64,000 bases of DNA from Microbispora rosea subsp. aerata (GTDB taxonomy: Bacteria > Actinomycetota > Actinomycetes > Streptosporangiales > Streptosporangiaceae). Made by a program: the position numbers and the translations under genes. The DNA lies in assembly GCF_014647835.1 (NCBI RefSeq), contig NZ_BMPY01000031.1, positions 1-64,000 of the forward strand, read 5' to 3'. Shown piece after piece: positions 8,782 to 17,486 of this stretch; within the stretch, counting starts at the first letter, position 1; each line of letters starts with the position of its first letter. A model generated the notes under the pieces. That model had not been told where the DNA came from, did no database searches, and was given only the letters and a program-made list of their open reading frames with translations.

Positions 8782-10044
8782 TCAGCCGAACACCTTCTGC
8801 ACGTGGTGGAGGCCGCGGACCAGTGCGTCGATCTCGGCCGTCGTGTTGTACAGGTAGAAAGACGCCCGCGTGGTCGCCGGAATTCCGAACCTGAGATGCA
8901 GCGGGCGAGCGCAGTGGTGGCCTACCCGCACGGCGATGCCGTACACGTCGTCGAGGATCTGCCCCACGTCGTGCGGGTGGATGCCTTCCAGGGTGAACGA
9001 GACCGTGCCGCCGCGGGCGATGGCGGTGCGCGGGCCGATGATCCTGAGTCCGGGGACCTCCCGCAGCGCCTCCAGGGCGTACGCGACCAGCTCCTTCTCG
9101 TGCGCCTTGATCTGGTCCATGCCGACGGCGGTCAGGTAGTCGACCGCCGCGCCGAGGCCGATCGCCTCCACGATGGGCGGCGTCCCCGCCTCGAACTTGT
9201 GCGGCACCGGCGCGTACGTCGAGTGGTCCATCCAGACCGCCTCGATCATCTCGCCGCCGCCGAGGAACGGCGGCATGGCGTCGAGCAGTTCGCGGCGGCC
9301 CCACAGCACGCCGATGCCGGACGGCCCGACCATCTTGTGGCCGGTGAACGCGACGAAGTCGACGCCCAGCTCGGTCACGTCCACGGGCTGGTGGGGCACC
9401 GACTGCGACGCGTCGACCATCATCAGCGCGCCGACCTCGCGCACCCGGGCCAGGATCGGCGAGATCGAGTTGACCGTGCCGAGCACGTTCGACTGGTGGA
9501 CGATCGAGACGATCTTGGTGCGCTCGTTGACCAGCTCGTCCAGGCGCTCGATGTCGAGGCGGCCCTCGTCGGTCACCGGGAACCAGCGCAGCGTCGCGCC
9601 GGTCCGCTGCGCGAGCAGCTGCCACGGCACGATGTTGGAGTGGTGCTCCATCTCCGAGATGACGATCTCGTCGCCGGGGCCGATCCGGAACCGCTCGTCC
9701 TCGCCGATCGGGTTGCCGAAGGCGTACGCCACGAGGTTGAGCGCCTCGGAGGCGTTCTTGGTGAAGACGATCTCGTCGCGGGACGGGGCGCTCACGAACG
9801 CGGCGACCTTGTCGCGCGCCGCCTCGTACGCGTCGGTCGACTCGCTGCCCAGCACGTGCAACGCCCGGCCGACGTTGCCGTAGTGCCAGGCCAGGTGATC
9901 GCGCATGGTCTCGATCACCTGGGTCGGCTTCTGCGAGGAGTTGCCGGAGTCGAGGTAGACCAGCGGCCTTCCCCCGGGGAGTTCGCGGGCGAGGATCGGG
10001 AAGTCCTTCCTGATCCTCTCCACGTCGAAGCCTGGCGCACCCAT
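8782..10044 (-). CDS. sufS: Cysteine desulfurase SufS
   Basis: A PLP-dependent type II cysteine desulfurase of 420 residues that supplies sulfur for Fe-S assembly. The PLP lysine is Lys237 in FTGHKMVGP, and the persulfide-carrying Cys378 lies in VRVGHHCARPLH. MEHHSNIVPW and the VDASQSVPH block are also characteristic of SufS. Its ATG overlaps the sufC stop by one base (TGATG), which indicates translational coupling. SufU directly downstream is its usual partner. Confidence 0.97.
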   Translation of the reverse strand: MGAPGFDVERIRKDFPILARELPGGRPLVYLDSGNSSQKPTQVIETMRDHLAWHYGNVGRALHVLGSESTDAYEAARDKVAAFVSAPSRDEIVFTKNASEALNLVAYAFGNPIGEDERFRIGPGDEIVISEMEHHSNIVPWQLLAQRTGATLRWFPVTDEGRLDIERLDELVNERTKIVSIVHQSNVLGTVNSISPILARVREVGALMMVDASQSVPHQPVDVTELGVDFVAFTGHKMVGPSGIGVLWGRRELLDAMPPFLGGGEMIEAVWMDHSTYAPVPHKFEAGTPPIVEAIGLGAAVDYLTAVGMDQIKAHEKELVAYALEALREVPGLRIIGPRTAIARGGTVSFTLEGIHPHDVGQILDDVYGIAVRVGHHCARPLHLRFGIPATTRASFYLYNTTAEIDALVRGLHHVQKVFG

Positions 10045-10793
10045 CAGGCGGACGCCTTCGCGGTGTACGCCTCGTAGCCCTCGTTCTCCAGCTTGTCGGC
10101 GAGCTCGGGGCCGCCCGCCTCCACCACGCGCCCGCCGGCGAAGACGTGGACGAAGTCCGGCTTCACGTAGCGCAGGATGCGGGTGTAGTGGGTGATCAGC
10201 AGCACACCGGTGTCGCCGGAGGAGCGGAACCGGTTGATGCCCTCGGAGACCACGCGCAGGGCGTCGACGTCGAGACCGGAGTCGGTCTCGTCCAGCACCG
10301 CGATCTTGGGCTTGAGCAGCTCGAGCTGGAGGATCTCGTGGCGCTTCTTCTCACCGCCGGAGAAGCCCTCGTTGGTGTTGCGCTGGGCGAAGGCCGGGTC
10401 GATGGACAGCGCCTCCATGCCCGCCTTCAGCTCCTTGGCGAAGTCGCGCAGCTTGGGCGCCTCGCCGCGGACCGCGGTGATCGCCGAGCGCAGGAAGTTC
10501 GACACGCTCACGCCGGGGACCTCGACGGGGTACTGCATGGCGAGGAACAGACCGGCGCGGGCGCGCTCGTCCACCGACATCTCCAGCAGGTTCTCGCCGT
10601 CGAGCAGCACGGAGCCGGAGGTGACGGTGTACTTGGGGTGCCCCGCCACGGCGTACGCCAGGGTGGACTTGCCCGAGCCGTTCGGGCCCATGATGGCGTG
10701 GGTCTCGCCGCTGCGGACCGTCAGGTCGACGCCGCGCAGGATCTCCTTGTCGCCCACGGCGACGTGCAGGTCACGAATCTCAAGGGTGGACAC
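10044..10793 (-). CDS. sufC: Fe-S assembly ATPase SufC
   Basis: A 249-residue ABC-type ATPase of the SufBCD scaffold. Motifs are Walker A GPNGSGKST, the SufC-type signature FSGGEKKR and Walker B IAVLDETDSGLD; the ETDSGLD variant and the long helical segment before the signature are characteristic of SufC. The start GTG at 10793 has GGAG at suitable distance within AAGGAGTAAATACAA. It sits between the Rieske ferredoxin and sufS. Confidence 0.97.
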   Translation of the reverse strand: MSTLEIRDLHVAVGDKEILRGVDLTVRSGETHAIMGPNGSGKSTLAYAVAGHPKYTVTSGSVLLDGENLLEMSVDERARAGLFLAMQYPVEVPGVSVSNFLRSAITAVRGEAPKLRDFAKELKAGMEALSIDPAFAQRNTNEGFSGGEKKRHEILQLELLKPKIAVLDETDSGLDVDALRVVSEGINRFRSSGDTGVLLITHYTRILRYVKPDFVHVFAGGRVVEAGGPELADKLENEGYEAYTAKASA

Positions 10794-10799
10794 TTGTAT

Positions 10800-11129
10800 T
10801 TACTCCTTCGAGAGCGAGACGTACACGTCGTCGCCTTCGATCTTGACTCGGTAGACGTTGACGGGCCTGGTGGCCGGCGGCCCGGTGGGCTTGCCGGTAC
10901 GCAGGTCGAAACAGGAGCCGTGCAGCCAGCATTCCAGCGTGTGGTCGTACACCTCGCCCTCGCTGAGGCGCACCTCGGCGTGCGAGCACACGTCGTGTAT
11001 CGCGAAGACCTCGTCGCCGGTCCGCACCAGCGCGACCGGCGTCTCCCCGACCTCCAGGCCGAGCACGCCGCCGTCGGGGATGTCTCCGACCTGGCAGACC
11101 TTCTCCCAGGGGGCGGTCTCCGCGCTCAT
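10800..11129 (-). CDS. Rieske-type [2Fe-2S] ferredoxin of the suf operon
   Basis: A 109-residue soluble Rieske ferredoxin with the full ligand set Cys48-x-His50 ... Cys67-x2-His70 (CSHAEVRL...CWLHGSCF). It resembles the ferredoxin subunits of ring-hydroxylating dioxygenases and is often annotated so. Its place between sufD and sufC, with a 4-bp ATGA overlap on sufD, argues for a role as electron donor or maturation helper in Fe-S assembly. No signal peptide is present, so it is cytoplasmic. This gene is a recurrent member of actinobacterial suf operons; its precise role is unproven. Confidence 0.93.
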   Translation of the reverse strand: MSAETAPWEKVCQVGDIPDGGVLGLEVGETPVALVRTGDEVFAIHDVCSHAEVRLSEGEVYDHTLECWLHGSCFDLRTGKPTGPPATRPVNVYRVKIEGDDVYVSLSKE

Positions 11130-12250
11130 CGGGCCAGCTCCGCCTCGACCGCGGACAGGACGCGCTCGCGGATCTCCGGCACCTCGATCCGCTCGATGAG
11201 CTGGGCGAAGAAGCCGTGGATGACCAGGCGGCGGGCCTCGTCGAACGGGATGCCGCGGGCCTGCAGGTAGAAGATGTGCTCGTCGTCGAGACGCCCGGAG
11301 GCGGACGCGTGGCCCGCTCCGGCGACCTCGCCGGTGAGGATCTCCAGGTTCGGCACCGAGTCGGCGCGGGCGCCGTCGGTCAGGATGAGGTTGCGGTTCA
11401 GCTCGTAGGTGTCGGTGCCCTCCGCCTCGGCCCGGATGATCACATCGCCGATCCAGACGGCGTGGGCGCCGTCGCCCTGCAGCGCGCCCTTGTAGGTCAC
11501 GTTGCTGCGGCAGTTGGGCACGCTGTGGTCCACCAGCAGGCGGTGCTCCAGGTGCTGGCCGGCGTCCACGAAGTACAGCCCGGTCAGGTCGGCGTCGCCG
11601 CCCGGGGCGGTGTACGACACCGAGGGCGACAGCCGTACGAGGTCGCCGCCGAGGGTGACCACGAACGAGCGGAACGTCGCGTCCTTGCCCAGCCTGGCGT
11701 GGTGGTGGGAGACGTGCACGGCGTCGTCGTCCCAGTCCTGCAGGCTGACGACCTTGAGCGTCGCGCCCTCGGCCACGTCGAACTCGACGTTGTCGGCGTA
11801 GACGGCGCTGCCCCGGTGGTCCAGGACCAGCACGGCCTCGGCCATCGGCTCAACCGACACGAGGATGTGCCCGTACCCCGCGGCGCCCGACCCCGACCCC
11901 CGCACAGTGATCACGGTGGGCCGGGAGGCGGCCGTCATCTTCGGCACCGTGACGACGGTCGCCTTCTCGAACGACGAGTACGCCTGCGCGCTGACCCGGT
12001 CGGCCGGCGTGTACGCCTTGCCGAGCCGCGCGTCGTCGCGGCCGACGGTCTCGACGCGCACCTCGGGCGCGGCCTCGACGTCCACCACGACGCCGCCGGT
12101 GACGGCGGCCGTGCCGTTGTGCAGTCCCTTCAGCCGCGACAGCGGCGTGAACCGCCACTCCTCCTCGCGGCCCGTCGGCACCGGGAAGTCCGCCACGTCG
12201 TGGGAGGACTTCTCGTGCAACGTCGACAGCGGCTTGGTCTCCAGGCCCAT
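11126..12250 (-). CDS. sufD: Fe-S cluster assembly protein SufD
   Basis: A 374-residue beta-helix scaffold component that pairs with SufB and SufC. Characteristic segments are REEEWRFTPLSRLKGL near the N-terminus, HLEHRLLVDHSVPNCRSNVTYKG in part, SVPNLEIL and the C-terminal GHASASGRLDDEHIFYLQARG block (shared SufB/SufD core), followed by VIHGFFAQLIERI. The start ATG at 12250 shares one base with the sufB stop (TGATG). The open frame continues upstream inside sufB, but homology to SufD begins at this ATG. Confidence 0.96.
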   Translation of the reverse strand: MGLETKPLSTLHEKSSHDVADFPVPTGREEEWRFTPLSRLKGLHNGTAAVTGGVVVDVEAAPEVRVETVGRDDARLGKAYTPADRVSAQAYSSFEKATVVTVPKMTAASRPTVITVRGSGSGAAGYGHILVSVEPMAEAVLVLDHRGSAVYADNVEFDVAEGATLKVVSLQDWDDDAVHVSHHHARLGKDATFRSFVVTLGGDLVRLSPSVSYTAPGGDADLTGLYFVDAGQHLEHRLLVDHSVPNCRSNVTYKGALQGDGAHAVWIGDVIIRAEAEGTDTYELNRNLILTDGARADSVPNLEILTGEVAGAGHASASGRLDDEHIFYLQARGIPFDEARRLVIHGFFAQLIERIEVPEIRERVLSAVEAELAR

Positions 12251-13662
12251 CAGCCGACCGCTCCTTCCATCTGCAGCTCGATCAGGCGGTTGAGCTCCAG
12301 GGCGTACTCCATGGGCAGCTCGCGGGCGATCGGCTCGACGAAGCCGCGCACGATCATCGCCATCGCCTCGTCCTCGCCGAGGCCCCGGCTCATCAGGTAG
12401 AAGAGCTGGTCCTCCGACACCTTGGAGACGGTGGCCTCGTGGCCCATCGACACGTCGTCCTCGCGGACGTCGACGTACGGGTAGGTGTCGGACCGGCTGA
12501 TCTGGTCGACCAGGAGCGCGTCGCACTTCACGGTCGAGGCCGAGCCGGCCGCGCCCTCCTCGATCTGCACCAGGCCCCGGTAGGACGTGCGGCCGCCGCC
12601 GCGCGCCACCGACTTGGAGACGATCGTCGAGGAGGTGTTGGGCGCGAGGTGCACCATCTTGGCGCCCGCGTCCTGGTGCTGGCCCTCGCCGGCGAAGGCG
12701 ATCGACAGGGTCTCGCCCTTGGCGTGCTCGCCCATGAGGTAGACGGCCGGGTACTTCATCGTGACCTTGGAGCCGATGTTGCCGTCGATCCACTCCATGG
12801 TCGCGCCCTCGTACGCCACCGCGCGCTTGGTGACCAGGTTGTAGACGTTGTTGGACCAGTTCTGGATCGTCGTGTAGCGGCAGCGGGCGCCCTTCTTCAC
12901 GATGATCTCGACGACCGCCGAGTGGAGCGAGTCGGACGAGTAGATCGGCGCGGTGCAGCCCTCGACGTAGTGGACGTAGGAGTTCTCGTCCACGATGATC
13001 AGGGTCCGCTCGAACTGGCCCATGTTCTCGGTGTTGATCCGGAAGTAGGCCTGCAGCGGGATCTCGACGTGCACGTTCGGCGGCACGTAGATGAACGAGC
13101 CGCCCGACCACACGGCGGTGTTGAGCGCGGCGAACTTGTTGTCGCCGACCGGGATCACCGAGCCGAAGTACTCCTTGAAGAGCTCCTCGTGCTCACGCAG
13201 GCCCGTGTCGGTGTCGACGAAGATGACGCCCTTCTGCTCGAGGTCCTCGCGGATCTTGTGGTAGACGACCTCGGACTCGTACTGGGCGGCGACGCCGGCG
13301 ATGAGGCGCTGCTTCTCCGCCTCGGGGATGCCGAGCTTGTCGTAGGTGTTCTTGATGTCCGGAGGCAGCTCGTCCCAGGACGTGGCGGGCTTCTCGGTGG
13401 AGCGGACGAAGTACTTGATGTTGTCGAAGTCGATGCCCGTGAGGTCGGAGCCCCAGGTCGGCAGCGGCTTCTTCTCGAACAGCCGAAGGCCCTTGAGGCG
13501 CAGGTCGAGCATCCACTCCGGCTCGTTCTTGAGCGCGGAGATGTCGCGGACGACCTCTTCGGACAGCCCACGCCGGGCGGTGGCCCCCGCCACGTCCGTG
13601 TCGGCCCAGCCGAACTTGTAATTCCCGAGGCCTTCCAGCTCCGGGCGGTCGGTGACAGTCAC
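12250..13662 (-). CDS. sufB: Fe-S cluster assembly protein SufB
   Basis: The main scaffold subunit of the SufBCD complex, 470 residues, the usual length. Recognisable blocks are [59 protein letters not shown] and [20 protein letters not shown]. The start is GTG at 13662, eight bases after AAGGAG, and it overlaps the sufR stop in a GTGA junction. Upstream in-frame codons are the sufR tail in another frame. It is the first structural gene after the repressor, as in other actinomycetes. Confidence 0.97.
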   Translation of the reverse strand: MTVTDRPELEGLGNYKFGWADTDVAGATARRGLSEEVVRDISALKNEPEWMLDLRLKGLRLFEKKPLPTWGSDLTGIDFDNIKYFVRSTEKPATSWDELPPDIKNTYDKLGIPEAEKQRLIAGVAAQYESEVVYHKIREDLEQKGVIFVDTDTGLREHEELFKEYFGSVIPVGDNKFAALNTAVWSGGSFIYVPPNVHVEIPLQAYFRINTENMGQFERTLIIVDENSYVHYVEGCTAPIYSSDSLHSAVVEIIVKKGARCRYTTIQNWSNNVYNLVTKRAVAYEGATMEWIDGNIGSKVTMKYPAVYLMGEHAKGETLSIAFAGEGQHQDAGAKMVHLAPNTSSTIVSKSVARGGGRTSYRGLVQIEEGAAGSASTVKCDALLVDQISRSDTYPYVDVREDDVSMGHEATVSKVSEDQLFYLMSRGLGEDEAMAMIVRGFVEPIARELPMEYALELNRLIELQMEGAVG

Positions 13663-14486
13663 CTTCCGGACTCCTTGCTCGTCGATGTGCTCGATAGATG
13701 TGCGGTCGATCGATCGGCGGCCGATCGATCGGCGGCCGGTAAATCGGTACGCGCGTGCCGTGCGGCGAGCGCGTGTGAACTCACGTGGGTGGTGCAGACC
13801 CCGTCGCCGTTGGCGATCGTGGCCAGCCGCTGCACCGGCGTGCCCAGCAGCCGGGCGAACGCCTCGGTCTCCGCCTCGCACAGCTGCGGGAACTGCGCGG
13901 CGACGTGCGCGACCGGGCAGTGGTGCTGGCACAGCTGCTCGCCGCCCTTGCCGGTCGCCGAGGCCGACGCCGCGTAACCCTCCGCGGACAGCGCCTCGGC
14001 CAGCACGCGGACCCGCTGCTCGGCGGGGACCTCGCGCATCAGCGCCTCGAGCCGGCCGACCAGCCCGGACACCTGCGCCCGCGCGAACTCCGACACCGCC
14101 CCGCTGCCCAGCCGCTCGGCCAGGAAGCGCAGCGCGCTTCCGGCGAGGTCGTCGTAGGCGTGGACGAAGGCGCTGCGGCCCGCGTCGGTGATCGCGAACA
14201 TCTTCGCCGGCCTGCCCCGCCCCCGCTGGCCGCGCGGGCGGGCCGTACGCGGCTCTATCATGCCGTCCGCCAGCAGCGCGTCCAGATGGCGGCGCACCGC
14301 GGCGGGCGTCAGCCCGAGCCGCTCGCCGAGCGCCCCGGCGGTCACCGGACCGTGCTCGAGGATGAGCCGCGCCACCCTCGCCCGGGTGCTGCGCTCGGCG
14401 CTGATGTCCATGTGCACGGAGGATGCCGAGACGGGCCGCGTGACCACGGCCTTCTCGGCGCCCTGCTTCCCCTGCACGTATTTCAC
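13659..14486 (-). CDS. sufR: Fe-S-sensing transcriptional repressor SufR
   Basis: A 275-residue ArsR/DeoR-like winged-helix regulator heading the suf operon. The helix-turn-helix occupies about residues 36-75 ([20 protein letters not shown]). Cys186, Cys190 and Cys203 in the pattern CxxxC-x12-C match the cluster-binding cysteines known for actinobacterial SufR. The family represses suf when its [4Fe-4S] cluster is intact. I place the start at the GTG 14486 because actinobacterial homologues begin at this point, though it overlaps the putative operator and lacks a Shine-Dalgarno sequence, implying leaderless translation. An ATG at 14411 is the alternative. The last about 35 residues are a Ser/Ala/Asp-rich tail encoded by tandem repeats. 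Confidence 0.9.
   Translation of the reverse strand: MKYVQGKQGAEKAVVTRPVSASSVHMDISAERSTRARVARLILEHGPVTAGALGERLGLTPAAVRRHLDALLADGMIEPRTARPRGQRGRGRPAKMFAITDAGRSAFVHAYDDLAGSALRFLAERLGSGAVSEFARAQVSGLVGRLEALMREVPAEQRVRVLAEALSAEGYAASASATGKGGEQLCQHHCPVAHVAAQFPQLCEAETEAFARLLGTPVQRLATIANGDGVCTTHVSSHALAARHARTDLPAADRSAADRSTAHLSSTSTSKESGR
13708..13737. repeat. Two perfect 15-bp tandem copies inside the sufR 3' end
   Basis: GATCGATCGGCGGCC occurs twice in direct succession, followed by a degraded third copy (GGTAAATCGG). In the sufR frame it encodes the repeated tail ADRSAADRS. The tail lies beyond the conserved regulatory domain, so expansion by slippage would be tolerated. Confidence 0.85.
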
Positions 14487-14497
14487 AACATCAGTGT
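14483..14497 (-). promoter_or_regulatory. Putative SufR operator
   Basis: Read on the minus strand the sequence is ACACTGATGTTGTGA, an exact fit to the ACACT-N5-TGTGA site reported for mycobacterial SufR. It overlaps the proposed start codon of sufR, where repression of a leaderless or short-leader transcript would be effective. A plausible promoter is TTGTCG, about 18 bp, CACACT, with the operator covering the -10 region. Confidence 0.75.
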
Positions 14498-14558
14498 GCC
14501 GTAATTCCTTCCCCGGCGACAAACCCAAGGCAGGGTCGTGCGGGATGCAATTTCTCAC

Positions 14559-14577
14559 GCAGGTAAGCCTTACCTAA
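14559..14577. promoter_or_regulatory. Iron box (IdeR/DmdR1-type) between sufR and the ABC exporter
   Basis: On the plus strand GCAGGTAAGCCTTACCTAA contains a perfect inverted repeat AGGTAAG-C-CTTACCT. On the minus strand it reads TTAGGTAAGGCTTACCTGC, very close to the actinobacterial iron-box consensus TTAGGTTAGGCTAACCTAA. It lies about 70 bp upstream of the SufR operator and about 170 bp upstream of the divergent ABC gene, so either or both could be under iron control. Confidence 0.75.
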
Positions 14578-14747
14578 CCTGGACAAACGAAGGTTTTCCA
14601 CAGCCTTTGCCCGCGGCGGCTGGAATAGCGGCACTCGCCGACGAGGGCGCGCTTGCCGCTCCCTAGACTCGATGCCGTCGACGACCGTCCGGGGCGGGCC
14701 CGCGACCGGGGCTCCGGCGGTCGGTCCTGTGAGGGGAGGCCGGTGCG

Positions 14748-15704
14748 GTGCCGGGGGTGGACAGCACGTCTGAGAGCGCGCGTGCCGGCGCGGCCGGCGG
14801 CGTGCCCGCGGTCGAGATCGACGGGCTGGTCAAGCGGTACGGAAGCACCACGGCCGTCGACGGGCTGACCCTCTCCTGCGCCCGGGGGGCCGTGACCGCG
14901 ATCCTCGGGCCGAACGGCGCGGGCAAGACCTCCACGATCGAGATCTGCGAGGGCTTCCGCAGGCCGGACGGCGGAACCGTCCGCGTCCTCGGCCTGGACC
15001 CCGCCGATCCCGCGCTCAGGCCGCGCCTGGGGATCATGCCGCAGACCGGAGGGGTGCCTCCGGCCGCCCGCGCGGGCGAGTGGCTGCGGGTGGTCTCCCG
15101 GTTCTACGCCCATCCCCTCGACCCGGACGCCCTGCTCACCCTGCTCGGCCTGGACGGTCACAAGCGCACGCCGTACCGGCGGCTGTCGGGCGGCCAGCAG
15201 CAGCGCCTGTCGCTCGCGGCGGCGGTGATCGGGCGGCCGGAACTGGTCTTCCTCGACGAGCCGACCGCCGGGCTCGACCCGCAGGCGCGGCACGCCTGCT
15301 GGGAGCTGATCACCGCCCTGCGCGCCGCCGGGGTGGCGGTGGTGCTGACGACCCACCAGATGGACGAGGCGGAGAAGCTCTCCGACCACGTGGCGGTCAT
15401 CGACCACGGCCGGGTGGTGGCCGAGGGCACCCCCGAGTCGCTGACCGGCGCCGAGCGCCAGCTCAGGTTCCGCGCGCGCCCGGGGCTCAACCTGGAGGAG
15501 CTGCTGGCCGCGCTGCCGCCGGGCAGCGCCGCCAAGGAGTCGCCCGCGGGGCACTACATCATCGAGGGCCAGGTGGGCCCGCAGCTGCTCGCGACCGTCA
15601 CCGCCTGGTGCGCCACCGAGGGCGTCACCACCGAGGACCTGCGCATCGAGCGGCGCACACTGGAGGACGTCTTCCTCGAACTGACCGGCAGGGAGCTGCG
15701 GTGA
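14748..15704 (+). CDS. ABC exporter ATP-binding protein
   Basis: A 318-residue ATPase of the drug/polymer-exporter (DrrA/CcmA-like) subfamily. It has Walker A GPNGAGKTST, signature LSGGQQQRLS, Walker B LVFLDEPTAGLDP and H-loop TTHQMDEA, plus a C-terminal domain ending LEDVFLELTGREL typical of the ABC-2 system ATPases. The GTG start at 14748 follows GAGGGGAGG. It overlaps its permease by a GTGA junction. The pair lies next to sufR and ctaA, an arrangement common in actinomycetes; the substrate is unknown. An iron box lies in the upstream region. Confidence 0.92.
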   Translation: MPGVDSTSESARAGAAGGVPAVEIDGLVKRYGSTTAVDGLTLSCARGAVTAILGPNGAGKTSTIEICEGFRRPDGGTVRVLGLDPADPALRPRLGIMPQTGGVPPAARAGEWLRVVSRFYAHPLDPDALLTLLGLDGHKRTPYRRLSGGQQQRLSLAAAVIGRPELVFLDEPTAGLDPQARHACWELITALRAAGVAVVLTTHQMDEAEKLSDHVAVIDHGRVVAEGTPESLTGAERQLRFRARPGLNLEELLAALPPGSAAKESPAGHYIIEGQVGPQLLATVTAWCATEGVTTEDLRIERRTLEDVFLELTGRELR

Positions 15705-16477
15705 GCACGATCGCCACGCTGGACCTCACGCCGCGGCCCGGGGCCGCGCCGCTGCACCGGATGGTCCTCGCCCAGGCGGGCGCGGAGATCCGGGCCGTGC
15801 TCCGCAACGGCGAGCAGCTCCTGCTCACGATGATCATCCCGGTGCTGCTGCTCGTCGGCTTCTCCGCGGCCCCGCTGGTGGACATCGGCGGCGGCCCGCG
15901 CGTCGACTTCGTCGCCCCCGGCATCCTCGCGCTCGCGGTCATGTCGACCGCGTTCACCGGGCAGGCGATCGCCACCGGCTTCGAGCGCAGGTACGGCGTG
16001 CTCAAGCGCCTGGGCGCGACCCCGCTGTCGCGGGCCGGGCTGCTGCTGGCCAAGACCGTCGCGGTCGTCGCCGTGGAGGCGCTGCAGGTCGTGGTGATCG
16101 TCGCGGTGGCGCTGGCGCTCGGCTGGTCGCCGCACGGCAGCCCGCTGTGGGCCCTGCCGCTGCTGCTGCTCGGCACGGCGGCGTTCAGCGGGCTCGGCCT
16201 GCTCATGGCGGGCACGCTGCGGGCGGAGGCCACCTTGGCCGGCGCCAACCTCGTCTACCTGGTGCTGCTCGGGCTCGGCGGCGTGCTGTTCCCGCTGGAC
16301 AAGTTCCCCGCCGGGGTGCAGCACGTGCTCGGGCTGCTGCCGATCAGCGCGCTCACCTCCGGCCTGCGCACCGTGCTGGGCGACGGCGGCGGCTTCCCCG
16401 GCGGCGCGCTGCTCGTGCTGCTGTGCTGGACGCTGGCCGCGCTCGCCCTGGCCGCCCGCACGTTCCGCTGGGAGTAA
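15701..16477 (+). CDS. ABC-2 type exporter permease
   Basis: A 258-residue integral membrane protein with about six hydrophobic helices (for example LLLTMIIPVLLLVGF, ILALAVMSTAFTGQAIATGF, VVVIVAVALAL, LPLLLLGTAAFSGLGLLMAG). The segment FERRYGVLKRLGATPLSR is the cytoplasmic coupling region characteristic of ABC-2 permeases. The GTG start overlaps the ATPase stop by four bases, so the two form one transport unit. Its substrate cannot be read from the sequence. Confidence 0.92.
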   Translation: MSTIATLDLTPRPGAAPLHRMVLAQAGAEIRAVLRNGEQLLLTMIIPVLLLVGFSAAPLVDIGGGPRVDFVAPGILALAVMSTAFTGQAIATGFERRYGVLKRLGATPLSRAGLLLAKTVAVVAVEALQVVVIVAVALALGWSPHGSPLWALPLLLLGTAAFSGLGLLMAGTLRAEATLAGANLVYLVLLGLGGVLFPLDKFPAGVQHVLGLLPISALTSGLRTVLGDGGGFPGGALLVLLCWTLAALALAARTFRWE

Positions 16478-16548
16478 CCTCGGCGGTCGCGCCACGTATG
16501 ATTGCGGGCGTTTGTTTGTGATCCAACCCGTGTGGTGGGGGCGCCGGC

Positions 16549-17454
16549 ATGACCGCTGAATCCCTTTCGGGGGCCGAGCCGTATCGCGGGAGGCCGACAC
16601 CGGGCAACGTGCTGCGCGCCGCCACGGCCGCGATTCCGCCGCCGGGGCTCGTGCTGCTGGGCATTCTGTCGGTCCAGGTGGGCGCCGGGCTCGCCAAGAA
16701 CCTGTTCACCCAGCTCCCGCCTTCGGCCGTGGTCTTCCTGCGCATCGCCACCGGCGCCGTCATGCTGCTGGTCATGGCCCGGCCCGTGGTGCGCGGGCTG
16801 TCGCGGCGCGACCTCGCGGTCGGCGTCGCGTTCGGGCTCAGCCTCGGCCTGATGAACCTGTCGTTCTACGAGGCCCTCGCCCGGCTGCCGATCGGGATCG
16901 CGGTGGCCATCGAGTTCATCGGGCCGCTCACCCTGGCCGTGGTGTCCTCTCGCCGCCGGCTCGACCTGCTGTGGGTGGCGCTGGCCGCCGCGGGCGTGAT
17001 CCTGCTCGCCCCCTGGGGCGACGCGGGGACCGTGAGCTGGGCGGGCATCGGGTTCGCGGCGCTGGCGGGCGCGTTCTGGGCCGCCTACATCGTGTTCTCC
17101 CAGGCCACCGGCGCCCGCTTCCCCGGCGCGAGCGGGCTGTCGTTCGCCATGATCGTGTCAACGATCGTCATCGCGCCCATCGGGATCACCTCCGGCGGCG
17201 CCGGCCTGCTGCGGCCCGAGGTGCTGCTGATCGGCGCGGGCGTCGGCCTGCTCTCCTCGGTCATCCCCTACTCCCTGGAGCTGGAGGCCCTGCGCCGGAT
17301 GTCCAAGCGGGTCTTCGGCATCCTGATGAGCCTGGAGCCCGCCGCCGCCGCGCTCGTCGGCCTGTTCGTCCTGCACGAGGTGCTTCAGCTCCGGGAGTGG
17401 GCGGCGATCGGCTGCGTGGTCGTCGCCTCGATCGGCGCCACCCGCGCCGATTAG
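16549..17454 (+). CDS. EamA/RhtA-family exporter
   Basis: A 301-residue ten-helix drug/metabolite transporter with two EamA repeats (about residues 35-160 and 170-295). Segments LPIGIAVAIEFIGPLTLAVV and SSVIPYSLELEALRRMSKRV are typical of RhtA-type threonine/homoserine exporters. The ATG at 16549 follows GGTGGGGG. It lies 71 bp after the ABC permease in the same direction and converges with the GntR gene, from which it is separated by 32 bp. The substrate is inferred only from family resemblance. Confidence 0.9.
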   Translation: MTAESLSGAEPYRGRPTPGNVLRAATAAIPPPGLVLLGILSVQVGAGLAKNLFTQLPPSAVVFLRIATGAVMLLVMARPVVRGLSRRDLAVGVAFGLSLGLMNLSFYEALARLPIGIAVAIEFIGPLTLAVVSSRRRLDLLWVALAAAGVILLAPWGDAGTVSWAGIGFAALAGAFWAAYIVFSQATGARFPGASGLSFAMIVSTIVIAPIGITSGGAGLLRPEVLLIGAGVGLLSSVIPYSLELEALRRMSKRVFGILMSLEPAAAALVGLFVLHEVLQLREWAAIGCVVVASIGATRAD

Positions 17455-17486
17455 GACCTGAGCGGACTCCCGGCGGCCGCGCCCGC

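Noticed and set aside
10800-11129. Dioxygenase ferredoxin subunit (catabolic role)
   Set aside because: Although similar in sequence, the gene is translationally coupled inside the suf operon and no dioxygenase genes are nearby; an Fe-S assembly role fits better.
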